Shown here: in pieces, positions 25,616 to 38,815 of the stretch
How positions within the stretch are numbered: the first letter of the stretch is position 1
How the letters are laid out: the number at the start of each line of letters is the position of its first letter
DNA from: Liolophura sinensis
Taxonomy: Eukaryota > Mollusca > Polyplacophora > Chitonida > Chitonidae
DNA length: 64,000 nt
Direction: 5' to 3'
Assembly: GCF_032854445.1 (NCBI RefSeq)
Contig: NC_088295.1
Span: forward strand, 71,824,028-71,888,027
The notes under the pieces: model-generated
Database searches by the model: none
Told to the model about the DNA's origin: nothing
What the model saw: only the letters and a program-made list of their open reading frames with translations
Translations under genes and position numbers: made by a program

Positions 25616-28600
25616 AAGTTAGATGTAGAGTTACTTGCACACTTGCACAGCTAAACCTGACAACTTGTATCTGAATGACTTAATACAATTATTGAGTCAA
25701 ATTAAAAAAATCAAAGAAAATAACAGATTTTTGTTGTTTTGATGGTTACACCCATTACATGATGATATAAATTATAAAAAATTTGACCTACTGAGTCAGC
25801 TTGGTTAGGTAAGGCATCTTTTATATATGTATTAACATGTCATTTCCTCTCATGTTTCTTTCTGGGAGTTCACTGGCAATTTAACTCATTCATGTACTTG
25901 ATGAAAACCCACATATGATCATCCTTTATAAACATTATACAAAGAAAACAAGCTTTCAACAAATCTCATCTAGACCTAACTCCTGTGATAATTCTTATCA
26001 TGACCCTTAAGAAAGCCTGCAGACAGACACACTAAGTGCCAACAATATCACCCTGCTTAAGTAGGGCTGTTCTGGTAAAAACCCTCATGGTTAAGTTTTA
26101 TGGATAAAGCGCATAGTTCAAGCACCTGTCTGTAATGTGTTCGCTTAGCCATTACAGCAACCAAAGCAACAAAACTGTGACATCTGTCAAATTCTCTCCG
26201 TACTAATGAGCTGTTTGCTATTTGCTTGCCATTATGCCTTGAAATGTACGTGCATATACAGTATATTGTGTACAAGTGGAGCCTGCTGGCTGGTAGAGAG
26301 ACAGCCAGGCATCAATCAGTGGCCTCATCCCTACATGCAGATTTCACCTGTTTTGCCCATGGGGATAGTATTTAATGACGCTATACACAGGTAACCCATA
26401 CAGGCACAGGTGAAGGCAATATTGACGCTGCTGTATTGATCTATCATTTATTGTAGCTTTGCATTATGCATACAGAATCAGCCAATAATGCCTCCAACAA
26501 CTTCATCAGGAACGTGCTGGTAACACACAATAAACCTGTACACGTTCATTAGAACGTAACTATTGTTCTATGTGTAGCTTTTGCAAAATGTAAACACATC
26601 AGGCTTTTGGTACTATGTTTTGTCTGCTTCCAATGTTTTCTCACATGAACCGAAATATCAGACAATAAGGATAAAAAATAATTTGCTCTCCCGATACACT
26701 TTTAGCATGGGTAGGGCAGGCGATGGATCATCACGTTTCGGGGGAGTTTAACGAAGAAAGCACATATCCTCACAAAAACACTGATGGAGAAATGTCCAAC
26801 AAAAAACAGCTAACATTTTTTCTCTGTCAACTGAAGCTGTGGGTTGTGGCAGTGTCTACCTCAAAGATTAAACATTACATGGAGGTCTATGTTTGTATAA
26901 ACAAGGTTATGTCATGTCTCACAACAACAGCTGAGAGCGGATTAGAATAGCCAGCTAAGATAATCCCTTAGCCCCAGTCTGATGGCACTGTCTGCGTCTG
27001 TAATTCCTTTTCACACGGTAATAGCTTCAAGGCACTCATTCACAACATACAGGCACTTTCGTAACCTGATCATAATGGGATAATTTGTTTTCTTTTTAAC
27101 AGTTCTTCTATTTTCTTTTACTTTTGTATTTGATGAATTTTTTCGCAAAACAATATTTTCATATTAAAACTTATTGGCTATTAAAACCTGTCTTTTATTC
27201 TGGTTTAACAAATCCAAATACACATTATTTGCTGATCTATTCAAATATTAAAAGTGTGTATTTCTTAGGAATTACAATTTATACAGTAACTGTCTCCCCC
27301 ATAGGAAGTCTTGTTGGAGACAAATCTACCTACCATGTTATAAATTAAGTGTGTTTTATGAGGATTGTAGGCAGCTGATGGTCAGTGATACATCTCACAT
27401 GTAGACAGACAGCCAGGCTGCAATCACAAGTTGTGGGTAGTAGCACCAAAAATTTCAGGTTAAATGCAAACTAAACCAACATTAACCCCACAGAAGACAT
27501 CCAGAAGCAAGCCTCAGAAAGTAAACAAATTGTAATGGATTTTCTAACTGAAACGTTTGAAAGTACAGCACATCTATACACAGAAGCATGAAACAACTTG
27601 TAGAGAATACATGTACTTTATGTAGAACACATCTGAGATCATATTGTATCATGTGCTGTGAAAAAAGAAAGCTGCATTGAGGGGGGAGGTGTACATGCAT
27701 GTTAATACACGTTAATATATTATATCACCGTGTTGACTGCAATTCACCATGGTTAACATGTGCTTGTATTCCCATGTACTTATTATCTTCATGTAACTTT
27801 GTGCATATTAAAATCTAACCATTATTACCAATAAATTTATAAAATTGTGTCAGAAATCTGCCATTAAACCTATCAGTTCCAAGTTATTAATAGTACATGT
27901 AAATCTGAATATGCCATTTCCTCATCTAACATACATGTACATGGACTTGGCAGACAAGTTATTTGAGCATACATGTACCTATGTAATGGTAGACCATCCA
28001 AAAAAACAGTTTATCAGGACAGACAGACAATCTATGTCTGTCGTATGACTCACTGGTGTGAGCCTCAATGCAGTCTCCTACTTTCCTGTAAATGTTTGGT
28101 CAGGTCAGATGCTTACACCTTCATGTAATAGTCAACACCTACTCCAGTTCTGTCACAGTTGTGTAATATACCAGTTCTGGTACGCATACACATATATACG
28201 GGTCCATTCAGAACTGCAGAGCGGTGGGATCATTCACTGACATGGTACAAGTTCTGGGACAGCTTATTTAAATTAAAGTTCAGCTTGAGGAAAGAAATAC
28301 TGTATATATGATTGTTAAAGAACACATGTGCACTGACAGTGACAATCGAGTGTGTATCTCACACAAAACTTCAAAACTTCTTGTATTTAGTGAGAATACA
28401 GCCAGGTAAATCACAACACATGTGAACATGTAAATACCACTTCTACTAAAGTGTACATTCTCATTATGTATATAGTAACCATATACATGTACTCTGACAT
28501 TGTTTTTCACTCAAATTACATGTACAATGCAATGTAACAAAACATGTTAGCCTAGTGCACTCCTTTTGGAACGGGTTCAACATTTGTTCATGTATTTTCT

Positions 28601-30226
28601 GGTTAATAGCTCTACATAGTAATGGCATTTGATTTTTATACTTTGAAGTCTTAAGACCATGCATGTTACTGCCAACTATGTGGATGGGGAAAAGCATCTC
28701 ACCTTGCCAGACTCCTGACTTAAAGCCTTGACCAAAGCAGCACAAGCTGGATTTGAACATGTAACATTATTGGTGGAGGACTGGATATGTACACGTACAT
28801 GTGACTGGGCCAACAATGGTCTCTCTTTGAAATGTACCCCATAATCAGATCACCTGTGTTTGCTTATATGTACAATCAAACTGTGATTTGAAAACACATA
28901 CTTGACTCTTATATTATTGTACATACAGACAGTTTCATGTAGATGTACATTATTGCACTGACATCATTTGTAACTGTGCTGAAAATAATTTTCCTGTCTA
29001 GTGGACCAGATCATATCAGTAACTGTAATTTGCTTGAAAATTTAGCCAACAGGGTTAAAGAATTACAGCACAAAGGAAGATATGTATGTAGATGGGGATA
29101 ACATGTAAATGTAAATCACAGTCACACACCTAACACACTCATGAGCCAACATCTAGGTGTGCTAGTAAGACACACCATGTCCAGACAAAATCAAAGGTCT
29201 TGGGAGGATGAATTTTGGTGTGCAAATCACTCCCTTGGTCTTATGCAAGGGGTGTGATACTCACACAGCAGCTTAAAATAAAGACACAGGATTTTATGAT
29301 GTACTACATTTAGTCAACCTTAAGCTGAAAACACATAGCTAAGCATAACTATCACACAAATCTCTTACTAATCTAGAGTCAGTCACCTATCTGTAGACAT
29401 ACCTGAGCTGTGTTTGAAGTTGAGATCATGTCATTTACAGTGGTGTTAAGAGGTACCTGGTCACAGCTAGGGCTCAGCTGTGACCAGACCTCATGAATGC
29501 AGAGTTGTGAATCAGCCGAATAACTTGTCACATCTGTTAGTCTGTTCGGTTCTGCTGATATGTATGTACCCGCACTAGGAACAGGCCTAAGTGTCAGACA
29601 CTCACAGGCCCATACCAGATACCCAAATGGCACAGCTCAACTCAGCTTCATAATTCACTCAGGCGACATGATTTGTACCAATAATGTCAGTGACCCACAC
29701 CCTATCCAATCCTAAACATATATCAATTTTTTTCTCAACTCACTAGCTTAGAATATATTTACTGAGTGTTCCTATGTTTTCTATCTGCCTAACCTGGAAT
29801 CTATGGCCTGGCTTCCTGCCACCAACACCCACTGCACCAGACTAGAATATGCGAGAGGAGTGAAGCCCTACAGGAGGTTCACTCAGGTTCCTCTTCAAGA
29901 CATAATCAAGGGTACATTCGGCACGCTCACATACACTTAGCTCCTGAGTATTAACACTGGATAATGTATAATGTACATGTGGGATAGAAGAGAGAAGATT
30001 AAAGGGTAATCAACTGTCGTGACGGTAGTTAACTACTCGATGTGCTAGCATACCATGTTTTCTGAATTGTACATTATTTATCCCTCAGTACAATTCCAGT
30101 CAATGAATAATGATGACCAAATTTACTCACATTTCACTCTACATTCATTTGATACTTGCACATGTACATGTACATGCAATTAAACAAGACAGATATTAAC
30201 ACGGATGATGCAGTCTTAACTTACAG

Positions 30227-30840
30227 TCAAAAAGTCCTATGCGGCTAGCCTTGGATGACTATGCTCATAGGGCCTCGCATAATCATGGATTGCTTCCATT
30301 CATCTCTGAAGGGAACCATCATAATATTTCAGAAAACTGTTGATTTCTAACCTCTCAGGCCTGTTCAGTTACTTCATTACAATGGTCAGCATCTGAGGGT
30401 GCCTGTTAAAATCCCGAGCTGTTGATCACCCCAAAGATAAATATCCATCCATATTTCTGCAACCTCAAGTTGTCCCCTGATTCCAAGTTGAGAAAATGGC
30501 GACTGTTTCCCGGGCTAAACGATGGGCATGCGTATGGATGCTTTATGTGATGGGCCGCCATCTTTGTGAAGTTAAGGTGAGCAGAGAAGTTGAACTTGCT
30601 GAAATATGGATGGATATTTACCTTTGGGATGACCAACAGTTCGGGATTTTAACAGTCAGGTGCCCTGGGAGGATAAGCACTGTAAACGAGTAACTGGACA
30701 GACTGGGGAGGTTAGTAATCGACTGTTTTCTGAAATTTTATGATGGTTCTTTCAGAGATGAATGGGAGGAATCCATGACAACCAGAGGCCCTACAAATGT
30801 AGTCATCCAGGGCTATTTGCAGCTTGACATCAAACCTGTT
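30227..30840. repeat. ~610-bp imperfect palindrome (foldback element)
   Basis: The left arm (about 30227-30502) and right arm (about 30555-30840) are reverse complements with scattered mismatches. Matched blocks share one centre near 30529. They are TGGATGACT at 30252 with AGTCATCCA at 30801, AAATATCCATCCATATTTC at 30439-30457 with its complement at 30601-30619, and AAATGGCG at 30494 with CGCCATCT at 30556. About 50 unpaired bases lie in the middle. It could be a foldback or MITE-type element or a locally formed inverted duplication. Clear target-site duplications were not identified. Confidence 0.85.
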
Positions 30841-31047
30841 GTATTCCACGAATTTATTTATGACACATGTACATGTATATTCACTGCGATGTTGCACTGA
30901 TTTGCCAGTATCCCTACGCATAATGTGATCAAAATTCTACACAGGTATTGTACATGAACTCACCTGTCAAATGATGAATCCTTCGGTCAGTACGAAGTCA
31001 GTGCCAATGTTCAAAGGAGGGGTTCACTTGTACATGTACCTGTCAAC

Positions 31048-31064
31048 AACAACAACAACATCCC
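31048..31064. repeat. (CAA)n microsatellite
   Basis: A short run of CAA units within the non-coding stretch. Confidence 0.8.
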
Positions 31065-32813
31065 CAGTATTAACCTCACATTGCACAGGGTAATGTCACA
31101 TTATGAGAGAACAGCATCACGATATGTAACAGGCACTGGGTCAAGTCACTGCAGAACAGCAGCTATAGCCACTCACCTTGGGAAACAGTAAATATCCAGA
31201 GTGAAACATACGCTCAAACTTCCCACAAAACAGCAAAAAAATCAATAGATTGCTTAAAGAGTATCGATAGCCGCCAGACAAACAGAGTGCGAGAGCTTCA
31301 GTGGGACTGGGGGCAAGATATTCCCTTCATCCCTCCCGAACAAATCAGGTTAGTCTCTAGGGGCCCTCAGCATCAGCCCGCCAGGCAGGCAGGCAGTATC
31401 CAAGCTTGCTGGTGCCCAACAACTCCTTCTCTGAGAGAGCCTTATATATTTACTGCCATCAACACTCCCACTCTGGTCCTGTTGGTCCAGGCATATGTAG
31501 CAGTAAGAATAGGTTAACTCCAAAGACCCATGTGTTGGCTATGAAGACCCCTACCCCAACTTCCATAGATATACTGCCACCAACACTTCCTTATCCTTCA
31601 CCAATGTACACGCATCTAGTATTCTGCAGTTGCCATTAGCAACAGAAAATCTATCTCTTGCCCAGCTGTTTGTCCAGGAGTGGAGCTGGAATTTCTGGCT
31701 TTTTCCAGGCATGTTTGTCAGAATACAACCTCTGCTGAACTACAGTAAAAGGTACATGTACACGTAATTTACATCAGCATTATTAATGGGTAAAATATAT
31801 CTGCCATTATGCAAAATCCTTACTGGAATTAAAACACTGTATGGTAACCAAACTGGCAAGCGTTTCTTAACTTCATAAAAAATTGTTCTGGTATCTACAC
31901 AGAACACATACAAATAAGGCAACGCTTATTTTTTATTTCGTGTTTTATGGGCAGATTAACACTAAAAATCCAAAAATGCAATAAAATAAAATTTTCTGGC
32001 AGTTTCTCACAAATCAATGGAGGATTTTTAATTTTCATTTTTATGTCCTCCGATGAAACTGGAAAAAGAACTATTCTGCCTGTAAAACATGAGTTTAAAA
32101 TGATGTGTCTAATATCATTTATAAATAAAATCCTGATGTTCATTAAGCAATATCTACACATGTCGCATCAGTTCAAGTTAGATTCATATTACACCATAAA
32201 CTGACATCATCAATTCTCCTGATTACGAATAAATGGCAAAACAAAATAAATGATTATCTACCGCATTCCGAGACCTTTAGGCAAGGTGCAAAGACGAGTT
32301 CAGTTTGCTGTATGATGTCACAACTCTACAACATTGCCCCGCATTTTCCGAAATGAAGTATACATCAGAAGGGATACCATTAAAAACTGTCCAAGGAAAT
32401 AGTTGGATTTATTTTTTTTTACAATTTTTCAAACGAAGTAAAATTGTGTTAAAACCTAAGATTCTACCATGGTCTGTTGTGACCCCAAAGGAATCCATTA
32501 CGTCAGATCTATACTTTTTGCCTGAAATAATTTGTTTCAAGGTCAAATGAGCAAACGTATTCATAGATCTACATGTATATGCATTTTTAATGATGAAATG
32601 TAGCAGTCTAATGTGTGGTAAGTAGCAAAAACCTTATGTGACGCCACTGTGGTCAGAAAAGATCACCACAAAAAAAATTCACATGAATTTTACCAAGTTA
32701 AACAAATTATACAAAACACAAATCCAGCTATTTTCCTGGACAGTCTGTAATGGTCTTTCTTGTGATACTTACTTCATTTTAGTATTTTCTTTGCCTTTGA
32801 AAGGGCATGAGGA

Positions 32814-32895
32814 GTGAGTGAGTGAGTGAGTGTTTGGGATTTAATGTCGTACTTAACAATTTTTCAGCCACATGACGATGACATGCCATGAGGAC
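32814..32895 (+). repeat. (GAGT)n-headed dispersed repeat fragment
   Basis: A GAGTGAGTGAGTGAGTGAGT run is followed by GGGATTTAATGTCGTACTTA and then CAGCCACATGACGATGAC. It is in the opposite orientation to the copy at 24.25 kb. Elements of this layout are widespread in mollusc-type genomes (recalled, not checked). Confidence 0.65.
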
Positions 32896-35219
32896 GCTGT
32901 CTAACTTATTTTCACACCACTAAGCATATACCTCTACAACCTACATGTACTTGCAATCTCATAAGCAGTGTACATGCTGTCTGGCTCAGTGCACATACAT
33001 TGTACCAAAAACTGTTTCAATGGTATCAGTGTCTTTCAAACACCTTACACCTACATTTATGACATCACGAGTATACAGACATATAAATGAGACAGCCTGA
33101 CATCAAACCATGGCTAAATCTAATGTGTTCTGGCTTTGTTGTAGCGTTTGTATGCATAGTATTTATACATGTATGTACATGTAGTTCAACCTGGTGCAAA
33201 CTCTCAATCACATTAGGTTAGGACCTACAAATCATGCTTTCCCGAGGTCTCTTGAACACACCTAGTGGATGCTTTGTTATCCTTGCTAAGTTAGGTTCCT
33301 GTTTAAACAACATCTGGCATCATTTAAAGGGTTCCTGTACATATGAAGAGATGGTCAGAGTTTTATAAGCCTACTAGTACCTTGCAGATTCATCCATACA
33401 ATTCTCAACATCAATGCGACATTTTTCTTCCTCCATACTTTTTTCTGTACTCAAGAATTTTCCCATTTATACTGTTAGCAGTCACACTTATGAGTGGATT
33501 GAAGAAGCCATAGAGAGGGGTGAATGAATGTTTTCTTCTATAATAACCCATTGTAGGTCTTGAAAACTTAGATTTAGGCGCATAGCATATCATATGGTAA
33601 CCTAAATGTCTTCACATCCTGGTTATACAGGGTGAACCAGCATGGACCCCCATATTGTTTACTGTATGTTCCACAATGCTTGTTCTAATATTTAATGTTA
33701 TTTTCTTAGATTAAAAACATATCTAATAACAAACTTAAGTCAAAATAGCTTTTATTGCAGTGAAAATAATAAGTAAGAACAATTGAAAAAAGACAAGATT
33801 ATGAAAACTATGGCATTTTTGCTAAATCACGAGAAACATAGATTAAGTCAATTAGTGAATGCAAGTGGAGAAAGGTACAAAGGATTTAAGGGTTGTTCAA
33901 ACTGAACTCTAAGAAATGGAAATGAAGTACAAGTCTGACTAAAACTCATGTATGAAAAGTTTCAAACACTGTCAATAATACAGCTCTAAAAAATGAGGTG
34001 AAGAAATGTGTATTGATTCTCAGTCATTTGTAATAATTCCAACATATAAATAACAAGACAATAATAATTTTCACAATGGTTATGGTTAATGGATTTTTCA
34101 GGGTATTTATGCTCATAATAATATCCAATATACTCTCACTATTCAGTTTAGAGATAAACTCTCTAGAGATAAAACTGAACCAGTTTACCAGTTTTCAGTA
34201 AACGAATGCCAAGTCTCAGTAAGAATATAAGAGTTACATCGTCGGTATTGCAGTTCCTTCTTGCCTGGTGATGCCTACATAATCAGAGATACGGTACCTT
34301 TTACAGCAGGCAGTAAATGTATATTCATCGTACAGTAACAAATTCCCAAGGACATTACCGTACCGACAATAATATTTCATCAATGTCTCCCACATACTCT
34401 GGCAATTGTAGTTTTTTTAATGACATCCTCAAGAATTTTTTCAATACATTTTTAAACAGATTCAATATGAGAACAGCCCATTATCCCTTTGCAGAAATAC
34501 AGACTTATTCTTAGACTTTAAAGGTTTAGCACAGTGGCCATTTTTTTTTTCTTGCTCATTACTTTTCATATTGCATTGTAAGTTAGCTCAAGCTTGAAGC
34601 AAATCACAACGAAGATGAGGCAATTAAAGGATACAACTCAGTCAATAAAAATAAAAGTGTACAACATTAGATCAGATGCTTGTTATGTTCATGTTTAAGA
34701 TTAACTAACTGATGTAAAAGGTAATATTTAAGACAAAATAAATCTGATGTAAACTACTTGTAATAATACTTGTGAGCTGTGAAGGCCATTTTAACAGCTT
34801 GAATCATTAGGTAAACAGGTACATGTACATGTGCCTTGAAAAAGAAATGGAGGAAAATTGCAAAAGTTCTTTTCCTATATTTCATATAAGGGAAGTTCTC
34901 ATCCCCGACAACTAAAAGAGGTGTTGAAGATTTTCGTCTTGTGCTTTTCAGGTGTTTCTGTTTTCCTGTTATTTTTTTTTTCGCATGTTTCTGAAATGGC
35001 TTTATTAAAATTGTGTTGATGCGCCGACTATTCCTGCTGTTGCCTTTACATGCTTAATGACCAAACCCAGGTAAGGGACAATGTCTGTCCAACATAAATA
35101 TTGATCATGTTACCATGATATGTTTGTAAAATCACTAATATACCACATATCACGACAGAACCATATTGTTATATCCCATGAAGAAGTTCCTTAATTGAAT
35201 TGTTCTTCTTCAACAGTTT

Positions 35220-35480
35220 TAATTGTGGTCTGAGATTGCTCCGACGTTCCGTTTGGCCAAATTTTGTTCAAACAAGAATAGCCTCAACCAACATGTTCCA
35301 TGTAAAAACCTGATGCAGTTACCTGCCCTGCTCAAATATATTGAGGTTGTCAGTACAATGGGTCAGTATCTCGGAACAATGGTGTCTGGAAAATAATCAA
35401 TAATCGTTGTGCTTGCAATAAATCAACTGACAAAAAGGTAAGGGACAAAAGTGTCTACAAACTTAAGGCTATGGAGGCAT
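35220..35480. repeat. possible diverged member of the 37.6-38.0 kb foldback family
   Basis: GTTTGGCCAAATTTTGTTC and AACTTAAGGCTATGGAGGC resemble blocks at 37.7-37.97 kb and 37.86 kb respectively. The similarity is short and the boundaries are uncertain. Confidence 0.35.
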
Positions 35481-36763
35481 GTTTCATAGGTAATTTGCAT
35501 CAGGTTTTTTAATGGAGTGCTCTCTGACGTTGGTTTGGGACTCGCCGATTGGTATATTGGTATTTAAAAACAGCTTAACTCAAGGAAACTCTGTGCAACA
35601 CTTACTTGCCATGTTGACATTGTGACCTAATAAATCGTTCCTCCCCACGCATGTGTGGTTGACCTTTCACGTCACCATGTTTTGATCACCTGGCTGTCAT
35701 TTTCGACAGACAGAAAGCCATGTGACCACAGAAACACGAATCTGCAACTGACTGAAGGCTATGGAGCAGAATGACGGACCCCACAGTGTGTACTAATTGT
35801 CAAATTAAGTTTCCAGTGAAAAGTGGGGGTTATCTTCTGCATCCGTTCCGTTCAATTTCGCGGAAAGGTCAATCACTGCTGCGCATGCAAACCTCGCTGA
35901 CCCAGGTTTTAAAAACATGGAAGTACGTGGTGACCTGCTAAATATGAGCATAGTTTCGACCTCTGCTAGAATTTATAGGAGAATGGTGATACAGAGGCAA
36001 ATAGCAATTGTGGCGAAATGTGCGTAAATATTTCAGCTTTCAGAACTGCCATGCTTTGTGTGTACTCAAATACTTAAAATATAATACACTCAAATATTTG
36101 TGTGACGAATCTAACGCACATGCATCCGAACTGAACGAGAGGGTACTCTCTGTAAGCATTATACCGGAATCGAGTCCACAAAGCTCTCGGGTTAAGGGTG
36201 GCGAGTGGTTATAAGACACCCTTATACCGAGGCCTCACGCTAGTATGGCGCCATCCTTGTCCTAACAAAATTTCTGTCAAACTTGACGATACCATAACTG
36301 TAGCACTTGTAGATGTATTAATCTTGAAAACATGTTGAAGTCTGTCAGTCAATCACATCATACACTTGACTTATGTCCTAACATGATACTGGACAGCACA
36401 ATGTCATAAAATAACTTTGCATTAGCAACAAAATCAAAAACCTTTGCAGCAGCTGTAGAGACTAGGTTGATCCTTTCTTTAGCCAATAAGCCCCTTCACA
36501 GATGTTCATTGTGAAAAGATGGTTCTTCAATGGACTGACGTCACTCTACCACATGACAGCAACATTTAAACTTCCCGTACAATGTATTATATCCAAGCAA
36601 TGGTGGCAAAAGCCACTCTTCTGCATGAGATTCTTTCTAGTTTAAATTACCGTGGAATATATCACGACAACGACGACAACAACAACAACGGTTAATAATA
36701 GGCTTAGTTCTCTTCTTCGATCGACAGAAATCATCCTTACCTAGAGTAAGAGACAATACTTAC

Positions 36764-36798
36764 CCAGAGTTGATTTTTAGCGTATCAGCAAAGCTCAT
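36764..36798 (-). other. short open frame MSFADTLKINS on a possible minus-strand first exon
   Basis: The ATG at 36798 opens 11 codons and reaches the donor at 36763 in phase 2. If spliced to the DLGAP acceptor at 21271 the frame would end after about 18 codons, making it an upstream ORF. It could instead be the first coding exon of an unrecognised minus-strand gene whose next exon was not found. Confidence 0.25.
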
Positions 36799-37050
36799 GA
36801 TATCCAGTTGGATGTGGCAAAGAGAACATTCAGCCACACAAATCAGACCATGACAACCGCCAGGCGCCCATTTGAACCTGGAATTTTGTCTCTTTTGACA
36901 ACAACCGCGCTTCTGCTTTATCCATCAGTCATGCGCAGTTTGCTCCGGAGGAGCAGGTTCCGGTTGGAATCACGTTGTGGCGACCTCAGCACGTTTGAGC
37001 TAGTGCGTTGCTATTTTCTGGACATTTGCAAAAATCTAGAGATTCTTGAG
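36764..37050. promoter_or_regulatory. candidate divergent promoter with first exons on both strands
   Basis: A relatively CpG-richer island in AT-rich DNA. On the plus strand a donor-like CTTGAG|GTAAGG at 37050/37051 fits the end of a 5' UTR exon of the small gene at 41.8 kb. On the minus strand CTCTGG|GTAAGT at 36764/36763 fits a first exon reading left. GGAGGAGCAGGTTCCGG includes an ETS-like TTCCGG. The architecture is inferred; no transcription start can be seen directly. Confidence 0.4.
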
Positions 37051-37624
37051 GTAAGGATCTGGTAGAAAATGTTGACTCTTTGTACAGTTAAAGACTGTCT
37101 TACATGATCAAATATTTCGAATATTGTAACAATCAGTTTTTCTTCTATGTACACATTGTACGTCTCAACTACTTCAGTTCGGATATTCGGTTTAAATTTT
37201 ACACAATCATGTAACATTTGAAACAGCTGATTCAACAGATTAACAGTTCTTTCATCTTCAGTGTTGGAAAAAAAAAATTAAATAATATCAGATTTATCAA
37301 AGTGAAATCCTCACAATATGTAAAGGAAAAAAAAACAGCTGATATTAAATCATTGACTCAAGAATGGACATTCTTATGAATGTTACACAAGAATTTTGGA
37401 GTCTTCAAGATAAGCCTTTCAAGTTTAAGGATGTATCATACATAAGTATTTGAGACATCAATAGTTTTCATAATTTATGTATGTTGTGCTGATTGTCCTG
37501 TTATCTGTCTGACTATAATTTCTGAATATCATCAAGCATAGATCTTGGAACATTGGTGTTCATTTCTCAATACTTTCCATTGCTGTTATCCACCTTGTTG
37601 ACTGCTTGCCGCAGCCACAAACGA

Positions 37625-38030
37625 GTGATGCGCCTGGATAGTGGTTAAACCATAGTCCATAACTGCTCCTCTGTAAGGTTGGAACAAATTTGTTTGGCCA
37701 AGGAGGGCCCCAAACCAGTGTCAGAGTAAATACCTTTACCTGTTCTGGTAAATATGTCAAGGCTTGCAGTACAGACAATGTGGTCTTGAAAGTTACTAAT
37801 TGATGCTATGCTGGCAATAAAATAGAATCAGCAGTCAAAAAGTTAAGGAAAATGTGAGACTGTAAACTTAAGGCTGTGCAGGTGTTTTTGATTGATAATT
37901 TTTATATAAATGTATTGATAGCTGCCACTTGACAGCTGTTGATTTTGGGGCCATCCTGGCCAAACAAAATTGTACCACACCTAATCCCGAGCAATCTCGT
38001 TAATTCCTAGTTACACCAGTTTAACACTGA
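37625..38030. repeat. imperfect inverted repeat, possible MITE
   Basis: TTTGGCCAAGGAGGGCCCC at 37694 pairs with GGGGCCATCCTGGCCAAA at about 37938. Flanking bases (GGAACAAATTTG versus GTACAATTTTG in complement) extend the match. The ends are not sharply defined. Confidence 0.5.
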
Positions 38031-38747
38031 AAAATTCTTTGGGCAAATTGGCACTAAGTAGCACCTAGTTTTAGGAGATACATGTATTGACTTATATTAT
38101 CTTCTGGAAATACTGTGGTTGATTGTCCAAAGCACTCATAACATTGCATGCATTACGTACATGTATCTACCATAACAGCATTATGCCTTCAGTAGTTGTC
38201 ACTAAGACACTATGGTTGTTGTTTTTCCTCCAATTAAAAAAACCAATCAAATAAATAAGTATCCATGGTTGTTATGTTATAAAATCACCCCCTGTATGAT
38301 CTCAGTGAATGGTGATACAGTGACACAGCATGATAAATTTGTTGATATAATTTGAGAAATATAAGAGTTGTTGAAGAAATTTCTTTGTTGTATTTATATA
38401 TATGGACGAGTTATATTTTTGTGTGGTGCCGAAGATGAACAAGCTTGCAAGTCCATACCTCTACCAAGTAAAAATAGAACAAGTCCACATCAGCTTGTAT
38501 TTATTCCATAACCTATTTATAATATTACACATCAAACATCAATCATTTTAAGTATGGAGCAATATTTAGTTGCCGTAAATGAAACTTATGCACACAAATT
38601 TAAGATAGTAAAACTCCTGAGCACGGATTTATACAGAGAGAAAACACACTGTCATTGAATGAGGTTATGGCAGCGTCACATTTCTGGTGCCATTGTGCTA
38701 ATGACGACTGGCATGCAATATGAAATACATGCCACAATTTTAAAAAG

Positions 38748-38815
38748 TCATAATGATTATGACTTAACACCACATCGGCAATATCTCAGCCATGTCGTGG
38801 CGAGCAATGTTAAAA
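38748..38815 (+). repeat. dispersed repeat fragment (GATTATG..CGGCAATAT type)
   Basis: AATGATTATGACTTAACACC and then CATCGGCAATATCTCAGCCA recur with changes at 46950-47010. It is probably an old SINE-like family unrelated to the tRNA SINE. Confidence 0.55.

Larger units (their letters stand above)
21271..36763. other. 15-kb stretch without a recognised coding exon
   Basis: This is upstream DNA or the first intron of the DLGAP homologue. It holds poly-T at 22607-22623, a CT-rich stretch near 22755-22780, GAGT-type elements at 24.25 and 32.8 kb, a SINE copy at 25.4 kb and a large palindrome at 30.2-30.8 kb. Candidate small frames, for example 29410-29633 and 33411-33593 on the minus strand, have no recognisable family motif and poor acceptors. 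Confidence 0.55.

Noticed and set aside
29379-29633. 84-codon minus-strand frame ending near a GTATGT donor-like site
   Set aside because: Possible exon, but the upstream acceptor is weak and no family match or linking exon was found.
33411-33593. 60-codon minus-strand frame (..GKILEYRKKYGG..)
   Set aside because: It has a faint resemblance to the end of a small respiratory-complex subunit, but has no good acceptor, partner exon or convincing alignment.
36808-37065. 85-codon plus-strand frame over the putative promoter
   Set aside because: It spans the suspected 5' UTR exon and runs past the GTAAGG donor. Its composition reflects a GC-richer island, not a known protein.
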